Shown here: in pieces, positions 48,501-62,400 of the stretch
Position numbering within the stretch: the first letter of the stretch is position 1
Layout: each line of letters opens with the position of its first letter
From: Rhabdornis inornatus
Taxonomy: Eukaryota; Chordata; Aves; Passeriformes; Rhabdornithidae
NCBI GenBank assembly: GCA_013397075.1
Contig: VWZS01006709.1
Location: 1,121,423-1,185,422, forward strand
Direction of reading: 5' to 3'
Length of the DNA: 64,000 nucleotides
Notes under the pieces: generated by a model
Told to the model about the DNA's origin: nothing
The model's input: the letters and a program-made list of their open reading frames with translations, nothing else
Databases searched by the model: none
Position numbers and translations under genes: made by a program

Positions 48501-51500
48501 AAGGGGCTGAGACAACTGCTACTCACAAAAGCAGGTTTTATTAGTGAAATGAAGTCAATAAATCCATATGTACTAATTTGTCTTTTGGATGTTTGAGAGG
48601 CATGAGTCTTTGCTATCCTTTTATCCTTAGTAGGATAACTCTAAAGGGTAGCAAAGGGATTTTGAAGGGATAACCCTTTAAAATTAATCTACTTTCAGAA
48701 CATGAAAATTGTTTTAACGAGCTGTGCATATTCAGCTGATACTGAAGTAATGCTTAACTAATAATAATGAAGAAATTTCTCTCTGATCAGGGACTAAAGA
48801 TCCTGGCAGGACTCATTGTGTTCTGTGTTTTAGAAACAACAAATGATACTTATTAAATACATTTATATGGATCTCAGCCTGCACATCCCTCAAGGGGTTG
48901 CCAGGAGACCGCATGGTGTCTGTCCTACATGTCTTTCCATGTCCAAAATTCCTGAGCATTTGTTCTGCTCAGGCCAAAGTCTGACCACACTCCAATGCAG
49001 AAACAAAATGAAGAATTTATTTTAGCCTTGCATATCTATCTCTTTCTTTCAGTTTATTTTCTACTTATTTCTCCTTTTTATCAATTTAAGGGTTTCATTA
49101 TGTGGCAGGAGAAAATATCAAATAAATCCAACCCTCTGCCTCTTTTTGTGGAAGACAAACAAAGCACCAACGCACTGTGAGACAGAAACAGGAATGGTCA
49201 CTTCACTGAGTTCAGCTTTTCCCTTTGCTTTTCTGTTCCCTAAGAAAGTGACTAAGAACTGCCTCAGGATTTGACACAGCTTAAAAAAGACCAGGTGCCT
49301 TTTTTAAAATAGGCATGTGCCTGTCAATACTGATGCAGGCAAGGAAAAGATAAAGAAGTCCAACCCTTGTGTATGGCCATGGATCACGGTGCTGTTGGGG
49401 GAAACAGAAAACTTTAAAGCAAGGAAATTGGAGCTGAACAGGAGGGAAGGAAATGCAGTTCAACCCACTAAATATGTTCACAATGGAAGGCTTGTGACAA
49501 TGTAAATTATATTTTAAAACTTCAGAAGCAAAATCTTCCTGCTTTGCATTTTTTTTCAAATTGAAACATCACAAGAGACCATCATGTGGGAAACAAGCAA
49601 GGATTAGCACAATGTTGCATATACTAAGTAGGTATTTTCTGACTTCCCTCCTTTTATAACAATGCCGTAGAAGAGACACAGCTCTGTTAAAAGCATTCCC
49701 ATCATATCCCCTTGTATTGCCATGACTTATTCACAGAAAAGAAAAACTGAATATCTGTACAAGTGATTTCCAGTCTTCTATCTTCCTAAAAGAATGTTAG
49801 AAAACTGCTTAATTAACACAACTAACAAGGAATATATATGATGTTTCTGAAAGTGGCAGTTTGTAAGGGACATATAAAACACCATCAAAGAACAGAGACA
49901 TATTCTCGTGTGCTCTGAAAATACAAAGTTTTGCATATTGGCTGACTTCTACAAAACTTGAGGGTAAATTATTTAATTTATTTTTTGGATGTTGACTCTT
50001 GCCTGTTCAACAATATGCACAAAATCCTCAACTTTGGGAAAAATAACATTTCCTGAGCGCTGCCACTAGGCATTGGTGGGAAGCAGAATTCAAAGAACCA
50101 GACCAGTAAATTGGTTTCCTGCTTATCTGCAGGAGACTTTTCTGAGATGTCAGTGTCACCAAGGACCATGTCTGCGGGTGTGCCAGTGTGTTTGTGGAAT
50201 AGACACACCTCAGCCTGAGCCCCAGTTCTCTCTGGGCTCTACAGCTGACACTGAAGAGGAGAGGAAAGGCAAAGGACTCCCACCTCTAGCCCTGGTATAA
50301 CTAATCCTTCTTCTCATTTTCCTTTCAAGCCAAAAGGACAGCAAGTGGTGACATTTAAATGACATTCTGCCTGTTTGTAGTATGTTTTTCTTGCACACAA
50401 GAAGGAAGAAAACATAAATGTGAATAGGCAGGAATTGACAGAGTGTGTTTGAAAGCAGGATGTCTCTGTCTCCTAAGTCCTTGAGTCCCTGACTCTGTTC
50501 CCTGGTGCTTTCAGATTCCATGGCTTGCTATTGTAGAGTGTGACCACAGCAGCTTTGCTTCCGTGGGTCAGCCTGCTGTGTGCCATCCCACACAGCCCAC
50601 TGGCCCACAGCAGTGACTCAGGCAGCTGAGTACACCTCTCAATTCAACCAGCACCATCACTTCATCTCTCTGCTCCTCAGATATCTAGCAGTGTGTGTTT
50701 ACTTCAGAGACCCCCTAATCAACTCTCCCCAGTAACCCAGCAGTCTGAAAGAGATTTATCTTCCTGTCTCAAGTCCCCATCTGCCAACTCTAAAGTGCAG
50801 CCTGTCCATCTGTGACTCTCACTATTAGCTCATACCGACAGTCACTTATTTGGAAAAGTACATCAAGACACTAGAGACAGGGAAAGAGAAATGTATCTTA
50901 AAAGAAGCAAAATAACCAAGCAATGCCTAAGTAAGACCGAGGTCAACAGCAGAGTAAGTGAAAATGCAAGTTTCACATTCGTTTCCCCAGAGAACCTGGA
51001 AGAAGGAAAAAGAAGTGTAATCTACTACAGCGAATATCCTCACCTCCTTTGGTGGTAGGAATAATCCAGCATTATCTTTCACAAGGAAAAAAATGAGATA
51101 AGACCAGATATTCATTCATTCTCTAGAGTTTGAAATATCAACTCTCACTGGCTAAACACTCCCCACCATTCAGTGGTTTTCTACCGCTGAAGCTGCACTT
51201 CTAATGAAGCATTAAGAGTAACAGTTACCAAAACCAACTACTACTACAATATTCAGCTATGCTACTGCTTTCCTATCAGAAACTCTGATGGAAAGGAAAC
51301 TTGGATGGAAACTTTGAAGAAAGTCTTTTTGGGGTCTGGCCAAGTTGCTTCAATCCAGTTTGACCAGCCCCCATTAACAGTCCTTTTATAGCTGTGGTTA
51401 TTAGAGTTCAGTGGATCAGGGAGGTGATGGTGTATGTTATGGAACATAACTGCTGGTCTCTAGCCTCCCTGATAAATTTTAATCACCCAGTCCCTGTCCG

Positions 51501-53292
51501 CTTCCTCTCCAGTCTTTCAGTTCTGGATTTATCCCCTAAAATTGCTTTCCTTGAGATCTTTACAGCTAGCTAATTGACTTTCTGTTCCTTCTCTTGCACT
51601 GTGCATGAATAAGGTCTCTTCAGAGTTCTGCTTGCAGCTCTCTCCTTTAATAAAAGTACTGTATTATATTCATAAACCACCTGGATGGAAGGTTCACAGA
51701 AACCACAACAGTATTTAAAGGGGAATAATCATTGAGCAAATACTGTGCAGCTTTATAAGAGCTCAACTTCATATGAAAATACCTGAGACATATGGCTAGG
51801 AAGGAATGGACTGTCATATGCTGAAGTGGCAACGCTTTAAGAAAAATTGCAAGAAATATATTTTTTTCTCTCCTTCTTAATCTTTTCTCTTCTCCTCTGT
51901 TTTAATATTTGATTATTTGTGGAAGCTGTTTCCATAAAAACTTAGATTCCCCCCAAATTAATTCTACACATAAATTTCCATTTTCCAAATGTTATAGAAG
52001 TTAACATTGATTATTAGAAGAATTTTGATCATAGGTAGATTTGTTATTTTGTGGTTATTGATAAGGAGGTGAGTGCCCAGGATTCCAAGAAGCATCCTGA
52101 TGCTTTCCTGCTATGGGTAACAGTCTTATTATGGAATGGACTTCTGTGGGGAGAAAGGGAATGGAACAGCAAAAGCAACCCATGCTGTAGGCAATCTTGT
52201 TCCTGCATATGCATCCAGCAACGAAAAACTATAAAAATGCAAATTATTCATTGACAATTGCACAGTCATCATTATGTTTCAGAGCCAGAGATGAAGTGAA
52301 GCCATTCTTTCTGCCTTTCCAAAACTTAATGTCATTTTACATTTTGGACACCACCTCTGCATCCACAAAAGCTGGGTGGGCATCACTAACATATTTGGCA
52401 TCAGACACACTCTGTGTGTGTATACATGTTTTTATGTAAGGTATAAAAGTATTTTTAATCTGGAATATTGTTCTAGATCTGCATTTTAATTCTGTGACTA
52501 CAAAATAGATTTTCCTCCTGGATTTTCTATCGGCATTTTTTTTTCATCCACTGATCTCAGAATGACATAAAACTAACATGTTGTGTGGTATTTGGGCCTT
52601 TTTATGTCTTAGCATCATTCAAAAGAAATTCAAACTGCATGTGATGGAAAGGTGAACAACTGAGAAAATGCTCTGCTGCTGCCCCACAGAGGTTCCTACA
52701 CTGCTGGTGCAACTGTCCTTTAACTCTGAAGGAATGGCTGAGCTAGATCTTACTGACATTTTCTTCTAATATTGCCATTCAAGATGAGGTCTGACAGTGA
52801 TTATAATTTGGGAGAAAATCGTACCTCTGGCACCAAGTTCTCAGTTCAGAACATCTGTGCAAAGGCTTATGAGCTTTGCAGGGGCATCTGAGTTATTTCT
52901 AATGACCATTTAAATGTCCAACAGTTTTCCATTACAGCTGTTTTCTCTAAACACCTGAACTGACCATGAGGTTTCCAGGGAACTAGATACTGACAAATTA
53001 TTTTTTTCCTCTAGTAATATTTTGTAATGACTCAGGAGTCAGGAAACTTGTCTGCTTACACACTCAGGTGACAGATTTCTTTTTCAAAGTGCATGGTCAC
53101 TGTGAGGCTCAAAAAAAAAAATCTCAAACATTTCTTTATTATGCAGATACAGCAGAGCTCAGTGACAAAGAATAGCTTTGTCTGTTGTCAAATGGGAGAG
53201 TGGGCACTTCCTTGAGGACAATGCTCTGCTCAGTGCTGGATGGGAGACAGCCTTTTGACCAGGAGGTGGGGAAACAAAGGGAACGGACTGAT
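42529..53292. other. noncoding AT-rich DNA
   Basis: No gene or transposon recognised. (TTG)5 lies at 43401-43415. A small hairpin of two GTTAAC-centred arms lies at 45997-46021. Longer frames at 44875-45348 (157 codons) and 45255-45680 (141 codons) on the plus strand overlap in different frames, show no domain and lie in a locally G+C-richer patch. I take them as chance. Confidence 0.55.
45997..46021. repeat. 10 bp perfect hairpin made of two GTTAAC arms
   Basis: TTTGTTAACA and TGTTAACAAA are exact reverse complements separated by AGAAA. Each arm also contains the palindrome GTTAAC. It could be a tandem half-site arrangement for a homeodomain dimer, or chance. Confidence 0.75.
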
Positions 53293-53364
53293 TGGACAGG
53301 TATGAAGATGTTATCCCTGTCCTCCTGCTGGACAGGTATGAAGATGTTATCCCTGTCCTCCTGC
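53293..53364 (+). repeat. exact 36 bp tandem duplication
   Basis: Two identical 36-base units sit back to back (53293-53328 and 53329-53364), beginning TGGACAGGTATG and ending CTGTCCTCCTGC. Complete identity points to a recent duplication. The unit itself carries the inverted pair GGACAGG and CCTGTCC, so each copy can fold on itself. Both strands read open through it, so the peptide repeat seen there is a by-product. Confidence 0.95.
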
Positions 53365-53371
53365 CTCCCAG

Positions 53372-53460
53372 TCCCTTATGCATCAGGCAGATACAGAGAA
53401 GGGAGCAGTAAACAGTCCAGATAATCTCAAAATGCCTTTGTGCCAGCAAAATGCGTTCAG
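53372..53460 (+). other. weak candidate exon after the 36 bp duplication
   Basis: The pyrimidine-rich end of the duplication (CTGTCCTCCTGCCTCCCAG, ending at 53371) resembles a 3' splice site, and CAG/GTACGTAT at 53461 is a good 5' splice site. The 89 bases between are open in one frame (Ser-Leu-Met-His-Gln-Ala-Asp-Thr-Glu-Lys...). An alternative acceptor at 53386 would give 74 bases. I do not recognise the peptide. Confidence 0.15.
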
Positions 53461-56400
53461 GTACGTATTCACTTTAGAAAGACAGATCCCTCTGCTCCAC
53501 ATTGCTTCCCTTCAAATATCAGAAGGACTTTTAAGCCTTTTTTTCACTCATGTGCTGCTATTTTAGCAATTAATGTATCTACCATAGCAACACATTTCAA
53601 GCTTGAATACATATAATACATTTATTGTTCTTGGAAACACTCTCAGATACACAGTTCAGCTACTTATCTTTCCTATATTGTATTCACAACAGATGTTTTT
53701 CCCCTTGTACAATAATTACTTGTACTCTGTTCCCATTAGATATGCACCAAGAGAAAAATGATATGATTACTATTTAGTCACTTTTAGCATGAATAACCTG
53801 GGGGCTTACATTTTATGATACATTTCTAATCACTATACCATGATAAAATGATATAGAACAAGTCTAAAGTTGCACCTAACCATCTACCTATAGACAGAAT
53901 TTTTCAGGGATGACCCTGATGTTCAGTTACTGCTCTGGAAGTCAGCATTGATATCCTGATCCCTTGCTTGCTACAGGGATAAGTAAAATCATAACTGAGC
54001 TATTTTAGGCTATTAAAAGAGTCTCAGGAGGAATTAGTTACAAAATGGTCTGTCAAAAACAAATTATGTGAAATTGTTGTTAGTCAATTTTTTCTGAGCT
54101 TGTCATTCCCTCGTCAGCAGTCTGAAGGGGCTGCACAGAGCTTCCTAACTACTGCAGTGCTCTCAGACATTGAACCTCTCCCTTTCCAGCTCTCTCCAGC
54201 TCCTCCAGTTGGACACATTTATGCCACGTCTTTGCTACCTGTTTCACTGTAAGATCCTGCGTGCCATATGCAGCTGTTTAGGCTGGGATCTCTCGTCATA
54301 TGCCTGTGGTGTGGAATCTGGAGTGGCCCTGCAGTGCAGCCAGTGCCAGAGCTTCACTAGAAATCAAACTCAGCTAAAGCCCTGCACAAGACCCACTCAC
54401 ACCTTGGCCTGTTTTTCAGTCAGGACACACACTGCATATCATATAAAAGAAGCTTCCAGTGAGTGCTTTTACCTCAGCCTATTTGTGTAGAGATGTTTCT
54501 GCAGTAATGTATGTATGAGTCATATCTTAATTTTATCATGAGGGACCTACATCAGCATAAAAAGGGAAGACCTTACTTGACATTGCTGATTTCTGTAAGA
54601 GAAAAGAATGAAAGCTAAAAGGTTTCTTTCCTTGCAGAAAAAAAATAAACACAAGCACACTTTTGACATGTATCAGAAAGAGCAAATAAAATGAAAACAT
54701 ATTCTTTTCCCCTAGAATATCTAAGAGCAGGGTGATTAATGTGTTGGAACTTACTTATTTGGAGGGTTGCTAATGTTAGAACAAGTTATGGCAATTCATA
54801 GTCCCTGAACACATGGGAGAAAAATAGCAGTGACATCATTCAAATGTGTTGCAAGTTCTTCAGGAAACTTAGCTTAGCCTTTCACCCTGGGATGAAAATC
54901 TACAGCTTCAGCTAAAACCTTGGCTACATACTGCATGGGGCGTGCATCCTGTGCATGTGTGCAGCTCTGGATAACATACCCTCCTCTCGGGGCATGGAAT
55001 CAATGAGACACATCCACCCTCACTTCTGAGAGAAAATGGATGAGAAAGATGTTCCAGATCATGAAATACTGCAGACTCCAAAGGAATACCTGTGGATGTC
55101 AGAATATTCCAAGAAAGAAGGCAGACTTAGACTCTGAACTCTGAAAGTAATTTTGGCAGTTTGAGAGCTCTTAACTTCCATAAACTCTTCATGAATACCT
55201 GTTCTCCTCATGCAAAACAGGGTAGGTTGTACAATGGAAATCACCTGACACTTTTCCAAGCACTTTGGAAATGAGCATATCTTTTGATACCACTCAAATA
55301 ATTCATAAAGGATTTAGCAAGGACCTGGTTACTAGAAAGTTGGTCAGAGAAACAGAAAACATGTTGAAAATTGGATGTTGGTTCAGAAAATACAGACCGG
55401 TAGGGAGAAATAAAGACGTAAAAATTCCATATACCTGCATATCTCACTCTTTGCAAAGAAAGAACACCCCACAGATCCATCTATTCTAGGGCTACTGTCA
55501 ATGGCTACATTGCAAAAGGTCACCATTGATTTCCAGAAATAATTCGCACCTGGCTCCTCTGACACAGCCTCCTCCATAGCATAAATAATGATGTTTGTGC
55601 CCTAAAGCTGAACACACGACTGATAAAGGATATTCAGTGGCCACCATACTGGAGACACTGGGTTCAGGTGCAAACCTGACAGTCTCCAGGCCAGCAGTGT
55701 GTAATTCAGAGCTCCTCCCTCTCCTCCTGCCTCCCTTGTTCAGTGAAAGAGCAGACAGTAACAAAGACAGGGATAGAGCTGTTTGTATCACTCTAGGGAG
55801 GCACAGGTGGTTTTACCATCCTGTCTGTTTGCCACAGCTCAGCTACAATGTCCTTTTTAAAGACTGGAGGTGAGTGTTTACAAGGCCACCAAGGTCGCCA
55901 AGGTCAGGTGACAGGCTGACCTCTACGCTGCCACCAAGAGAAGAGCTCAGGTGGTGGCCCTGGTGTCAGCTTCTGCAGCTGTACACTGAATACATCCCCT
56001 GAGTCTGAACCCTTCTAGTGGTAGTAATTCCAGAAGGGAAGTGTGTTAATGGATACTTAAAACACTGCCAAGTCCTTCAAGTACATCCTTGGAATACTGG
56101 CCAAGACGTGCAGAAAATGCTTCCTTTCCCTAATTTCAGACATGTTGCTTTCATTTTGAGCTTCTGGTTTGAGCTATCTTACCCTCTCTGACCTCTATTT
56201 TCTCCAAAATTTCAAAATCATAAATTCAAACCAGTCCGGCTCTAAAAAACTCCAGGGCTGTTTATGCAAGGGCTTCCCAGATGAAACTCCTGCTACCTTT
56301 ACAAAGAGCATGAGGAGCAGACACGCACTCACTGGGAGAGACTGGCCTCCAGGTCTTCCTGTCACTTCATATCCTAAAAACTATTGTGATGTGACACAGA

Positions 56401-59400
56401 AAACTTAAAATAACAACTAATTCCATTTAGAAATAACTGCATTGTTCATAACACATTTTCTGGGGTTTGTCCTTTTGTTTTTAATACTGAGGATAGTTGC
56501 ATAAATATTGCGATGTTTGTTTCATGATTAACTTTTTCCTTGGCAGTTCATCCCTAATATATATTGCTGTAACTAAAGCTATCAATTAATGTATTAGATT
56601 TGTTTAGCTTTTTTTCTTGAAAAAAATAATGTTGGGGGATATACTTATTGTTAGGAGGATTTGCTAATATTTTCTGTTCGCAATTTTCTTCACACAGCTT
56701 TAATAAGCTTTTGTGTTTAAAATGGAAACAATACTAAACCTATTTTATCTCAAAATATAGGGTAACCAGATAATATTTTCTTTCAGTCCAATGGATTGGA
56801 AGCAATTCAGCTCTCAAATTGTTGCTTTTTAAGAGGAGAACTAAGGAATAAGAACAAAAGAACTTTAGAAACAAACAAAGTCATACCCTACCTACAAAGG
56901 AGGGAGAAAAATAAAAGTAATAGCATGATAAGCAAAAGAACCTCCAGAAAGAAACTTTTCCTTCACATTTCTTTCATGCCCCAGTCTTGGCTCTCACTCA
57001 TTTTAGTCAGCAGGCTTTGAGTCATTTTAAAAGTTTCTGAAATAGCTGCACTTGTCATCCTTCCTATTTGCCCTGTAAAGTTTATTTTGACCTTTGTATT
57101 ATGGATCATCTTGGTGTTGGTTTAGCACATTCAGCATCCTTGTCACAAGTCTGCTGCCAGGGTCTGGTGCAGAGAAGTTTACTTTCTCAGACTGGAGTAG
57201 GTGACATTTTCAGCCAAACAAACTAAAAAAACCCAAAAGTAAATAGAAATATTCTCTCCAAGTTTTGATCCATCATGGTAAGGTTTGTTTTCATTTCCAG
57301 ACTCAAAAACGCTGTGCTCTGGTTGCCAGGGGAAGGAGGAAACACAGTACTAATGAAAACATTTTATTACAGCATTGTCACAACAAATTTGTCACCAACA
57401 TCTCCCCCAGCCCCCTTGATCTTTCACTGAGTGCTACTTCTGTTAAAACTGATTTACTTTTTCATGATATCTATTATTTTTCAAATACAGTACTTTCATA
57501 TCAGGAACTCCAATAGCCTTTAGAAAAGTTTATTTTTTTTACAGTGTTGTAATAGTAGATTTTATGTGGTCTAGATAGTGAGATTTTACTTTGTTGCAAA
57601 GACAATATATTTTTACAGATTTAATGCTTGTGAAGAAATCCACATTCTCTCAAGGGCTTACTCTTGGAAGTAGGTATAGATCCTTTTATTTTCAGTGGTA
57701 TCAGTGAAGCATAAAATATGATAATGAAATAGCAACAGTTTATTTCTATGTCTATCATTAAAAAAAATCTCTAATGAAGTCAACAAAAACATTTGATTGG
57801 ATTCTATAAAGTTCAGCTCTAATCACCTGGCCACCTCTGATGCTCAATACTGCATTTAATACATTTTACTATATTACAGATGCCTGTTGTGTATACAAAA
57901 ATTGCAACATCATGGGTTTTTAAAAAGCATGTGCAACACAAAATAAATCTGACCTAATTTACTGCAGTAAAAACAATCCATTTATATAGAGAGATTAATA
58001 AATTTGATTGTGGATTATTTTTTTCATAATTCATGTGGTGATTTAAAAAGTAAGAAGTAGAAACCATGTCCTATTTGCAGGTGTCTAACTCATGACTTCC
58101 CCTTAAAAATTAAAGCTCCTCCCATTCTCCATCTACTGAATCCATAATGTTAAGCAAATGCCACACCACGGGCACAGAAATGCATGGATGTGCATGTGGA
58201 TGAAACTTCTGTTGACACAAATGAAATTTCAGACATCTAGAGGCAGGATTTAGCCCAGAGTACTCAGTGTGTGACAGCTCATTTATTCTCATGGCAATGA
58301 ACTGGTGAAGGAGAAAGGCTCTTAATGTGACACAGCAAGCTTAAAGAGCAGAAATGGGAATTCAGGAAGTCATTCAATTGCTTTTTTGAAGATACTCCTA
58401 CATTTCAACCCTGTGCTCAGCATGGTGGTCCCTGCTCCCTCCAGTCTCCAATAAGAGCTGATTTGTCCTTCAACTACAACTTCAGGTGTTGGAGGACCTG
58501 TTTTTAGACTATTAAACTCTTCAATTCACAAGCTGTCTATGCAGACCTATTAAAAAAATAAAATTAAAAAAATATATATAAAAAATCCAGAAGAGAAGAT
58601 AGAGAACCTGCAATAGAAGAAAAGATAAGAGACCAGGCAAGCCTCAGTTTCTCAGACCCATATAACATGATAAATTGCAGAGAAGTAGCTTCACTATCAC
58701 ATTCTATATTTCTTCAAAATTTCATGTTAAGTTAAATAGTTCAGTTACTATATTATCCATTTTGATTTTTAAAGTATGGAGTCTTTATTCTTTAAAGTAT
58801 AATGCTTGTGCAGCGTGCCAGGCAACCTCAGCTTTGGAGATAAAATGTTCTTGCAAGAATATTAGGAGGAAGCTTTCAACCATAATCTCAATAGGAGACA
58901 CACAAAAATCCTTTGCATCTTGTTTCATTCCTTCTCCTTCCTTGTCCATACATGCACAGAACAGGTTGACAACCTGAGTTAGATTAGTCAAATGAAATAG
59001 GAGATAAAACAGGTGATCTGTGGACTTCACCCGATTTAACAACTTGAATCCAACAAGGGCTAATCCCTAACATCACTACTCTAAATTGCAAACTCTGCTT
59101 TCTTTCCTGCAAATTTCAAAGCATTGCACTACCACAAATTGGTTAACATAAGCAAAGAATACAGTCCTTGCTCTTATTACAACACAGATGTCTCTTCAAA
59201 ATAAGGTCATAGATTGAACCTTACCCTAATTTTCTGGGAAAATTAAGCCTGGGAATAAAATGAAGATAAAAACATAAATTTCAAAGCAGATGCAGTAGAA
59301 ACAAACAAGACAGAGGAAAGGAAGAGAAGAGGAAGAAAGAGTGGCCCAGAATTTTTCTATTTTTTTTTTCTACTTATCAACAAGTAGACACCATATTCTG

Positions 59401-62400
59401 GTGGAGTACCATGTACCTTGACAATAAATTGACAAAAGATACTGGAGAAAGTGAGGACCAGTTGAATTACCAAAAAGTCCCAAACCTCACAGTCCAGTTT
59501 TGATACCAAAAAAATGACAAAAATTTCGTTACTAAAACATGGACGCCTTCCTTTTACTTTCTCTGGTGGCAATTCAGGCCTTAGCGGAACAGTTCAGAAA
59601 GCTAATATTTATCTTTGATTTTTTTAAGATCTTCCTATTACTGAAAAAAAAAAATCTCATTTTTTGCCAGAAAAAAAAATTAGACTCTATCATTAATTAG
59701 TTTTCAATTCACTAGGATGGAGTGGAGAAAATGAGCTATTCCTAAAAGAAAACTGTGGAGAAATTACAGAATTTCCTAAAAAAAGTGTGTCTGTAGCTTC
59801 CAAAACAGAATCACAGCTGACAGAATTTCTCACCTCTATTTGCTATCTCACCAGAGACCAAGGACTGAGAAACCACCACAGGAAACTGCTTAATGCCCTG
59901 TGTCAAAGTGATATCTTCAGATTTAGAATGAGCAGAAAGGCTGAACTCACGTGAGGACATTTCCACTAGCATTGCTCAATGTTTTATGTGGTGTTCTGGG
60001 GAGAGTTGAGAGGTTTTGGTCTCTCTTACTCCCAGAATGGCATTTTTCACCACCAAAAAACACCAAAAACATGTCATGGACAATAAAATCAATACACTAA
60101 AGCATTTCCTGAAAATGCTCAAATATCTGCATCAACTCAAAGACATGCACAGTAAAATGAGAATTTTTATTTGACAGCTGCTCAGCAGGGAAGAATCAAA
60201 TGGCCAAATTAATGATAAATATAATTCAAGAGCCCAGTTGTCAGGACAAGTTATGGAGAGGTATCATATAGGTTAAAATGTGCTGCCTTAAATTTTGAAG
60301 CCTACAGAGAAAGGGGAGTTGGAAGGTTTGCCAGGAAGAAAGGAAAATAAAGAATGTGCTGAAGTGTTGTGTAAAGGTAGTAAGTTGGAGGACATCAGAA
60401 ATGTGGCACAAACGACACTGTCAGGATGATGCTGGGAGCCAAAGACCCAGTGTCAGTCTGAAAAACACTCCTATCTGGAGGAATTTTAACCTTATAGTCA
60501 AGAATGGAAGTTCAAGAACATCCTTAGCTCTTCAGCAACAGCTTAAAAAGCCAAACAACAGAAGAAGAACAAAGAAGCAAAAAGTGATCTGCTTTGGTTT
60601 TATTTCTGCAAAGAATTCAAGATCACTAGTCACACTGCCAGTTATACCAACACAACTAATGACAGTTCTGCATGAGACCTGATGTCCTTTTTTTGTCTCT
60701 CTCTCTCCCTCTTATTCCAAATATATATTTTTTTTTTTAAATTGAAATATTTTCTGGGCTTGACACCAAATGTTTCATGTATCAGGAAAACATGAATAAT
60801 GCAGTAAAGTACTATCGTAGCATGAACTGTTAGAGAAATCACATCTTCTGGTCTTCATGTTTAGAGAAAAATTAGGTCTTAGGTATATTCTTGATGGCAA
60901 CCAGAGGCTTCAGGACAGCTACTGAAATGTGGATTTCATATGCCATGTTAGTTCTGTCAGCACATGTTAAATAACCCTGTGTCCTTCATTCCTGGCCCCT
61001 CCACCCCCCATTTGTTTATCTGCCATACGTTGCAACTTCTACCACCTTGGCATTTTCTCCCTAAAACCTTTCCTCCAGTGAGCTGAAAGTAAAACATGGA
61101 GCAACGGTGGCTATTGTAGCTATCAAGCTATTTTGACAACAATACCAGAATCTCATATATCAAATATTTGCCAATTAATATTCATTGCTTTTTTGTTTTG
61201 CTTGCTTTGCCTTCCAGTACTGTTGTCCAGGAATAGGGCCTTTAGACCTGAGTAATCTTTTCTGATTTTCAAACAAATATTAAATCCTATGGGTATATAA
61301 GACTTCTTTTTTTTCCCTCCCTCCTCACTTACTCTCTTTGCCTTTTGAAGCAATGCTTAGCTGATATTCCAGCAAAAACATCCTCCAGCTCCCAAGCACA
61401 GAACCGCAAGAAGCACACCAGCATTCCCTCTGTGAGGCCACAGGCCATTCTTGCATCCTAATTTCTGCTGACACAGTCAAGCCCATCAGCCTGTGAAAGA
61501 AGAGAAATTAAAGAATATGAGGCTACTGTGTCAGAAAGGTCCTACAAGTTAAAAGATGAAGTGTTAGGTGAATTACCAGGTGAATTCCCATAATTCAGTT
61601 TCACCCCTGCATTCTGGACTGTTTCAGTGATTCTGTTCTCATCCTAACACAAGAGGAATACATCCTGCAGTTCTTAGCTACACTCAAATCTGAATTTAGG
61701 AATAGGGAGAGAAGAAAAATGTGCTGAAGAAAAGGGGCTGAGATGTAGAGAGCAGCAAGGAAGGCATGAAGATGCTGTCACATCTATGCTGTCATTTCTG
61801 TCTCAATTACAGAAGGTACATCCCAAATAAAATCACATACAGTCAGCTAAGACTTCACTTAGGGAAAAAGTGTCAGCACCAGATGAGACTGGCAATTCTC
61901 CATCAACCCTGAGTCATTTTTTATTGGGTTTGGAGTGACATGGACTTTATATCACACTGATCTGAATGAGGAGCCTCTGCCCTCCCAACTAATCCTCATC
62001 ATTACACAGAAGAAAGCTCACAGGAAAAAAAAGATGAAGGTGAAAATGCTACAGCCAAAATTTGTTTTGTAATAGAATAATATTAAGCTTCTGATGGGGC
62101 ACATTCTCTTACTTTACAAAGGAGTTTAATGGTGTCTTTTAAGAACAAATAAATAAGTGGGCTACTTGAAAGCGTTCTCAAGTTAATATTGCTTTTCTCC
62201 TGCTAAGTCTGCTAATTATGGCATTTTTCCATTAACTGAGAATGTAAAGTCCTCAAAATCAATGTTGAGTCAGTTCTCTGAGCTGCAGTAGCCTCTCAGA
62301 AGTGCAGCACTATCAGAGTGTTCTCACTTTGCAGGGAACACACTGGCAAAGGGCAGGATTTCTGTGTCTGACTATGAATTTCTTCCCTGACAAAATGTTT

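Noticed and set aside
50058..50085. CTCF-like CCACTAGG core
   Set aside because: The G-rich half of the CTCF motif is missing after CCACTAGG.
55838..55869. 32-base micro-exon between CCACAG and GTGAGTGT
   Set aside because: Splice-like sites are fair but the exon is very short, not a multiple of three, and without any other support.
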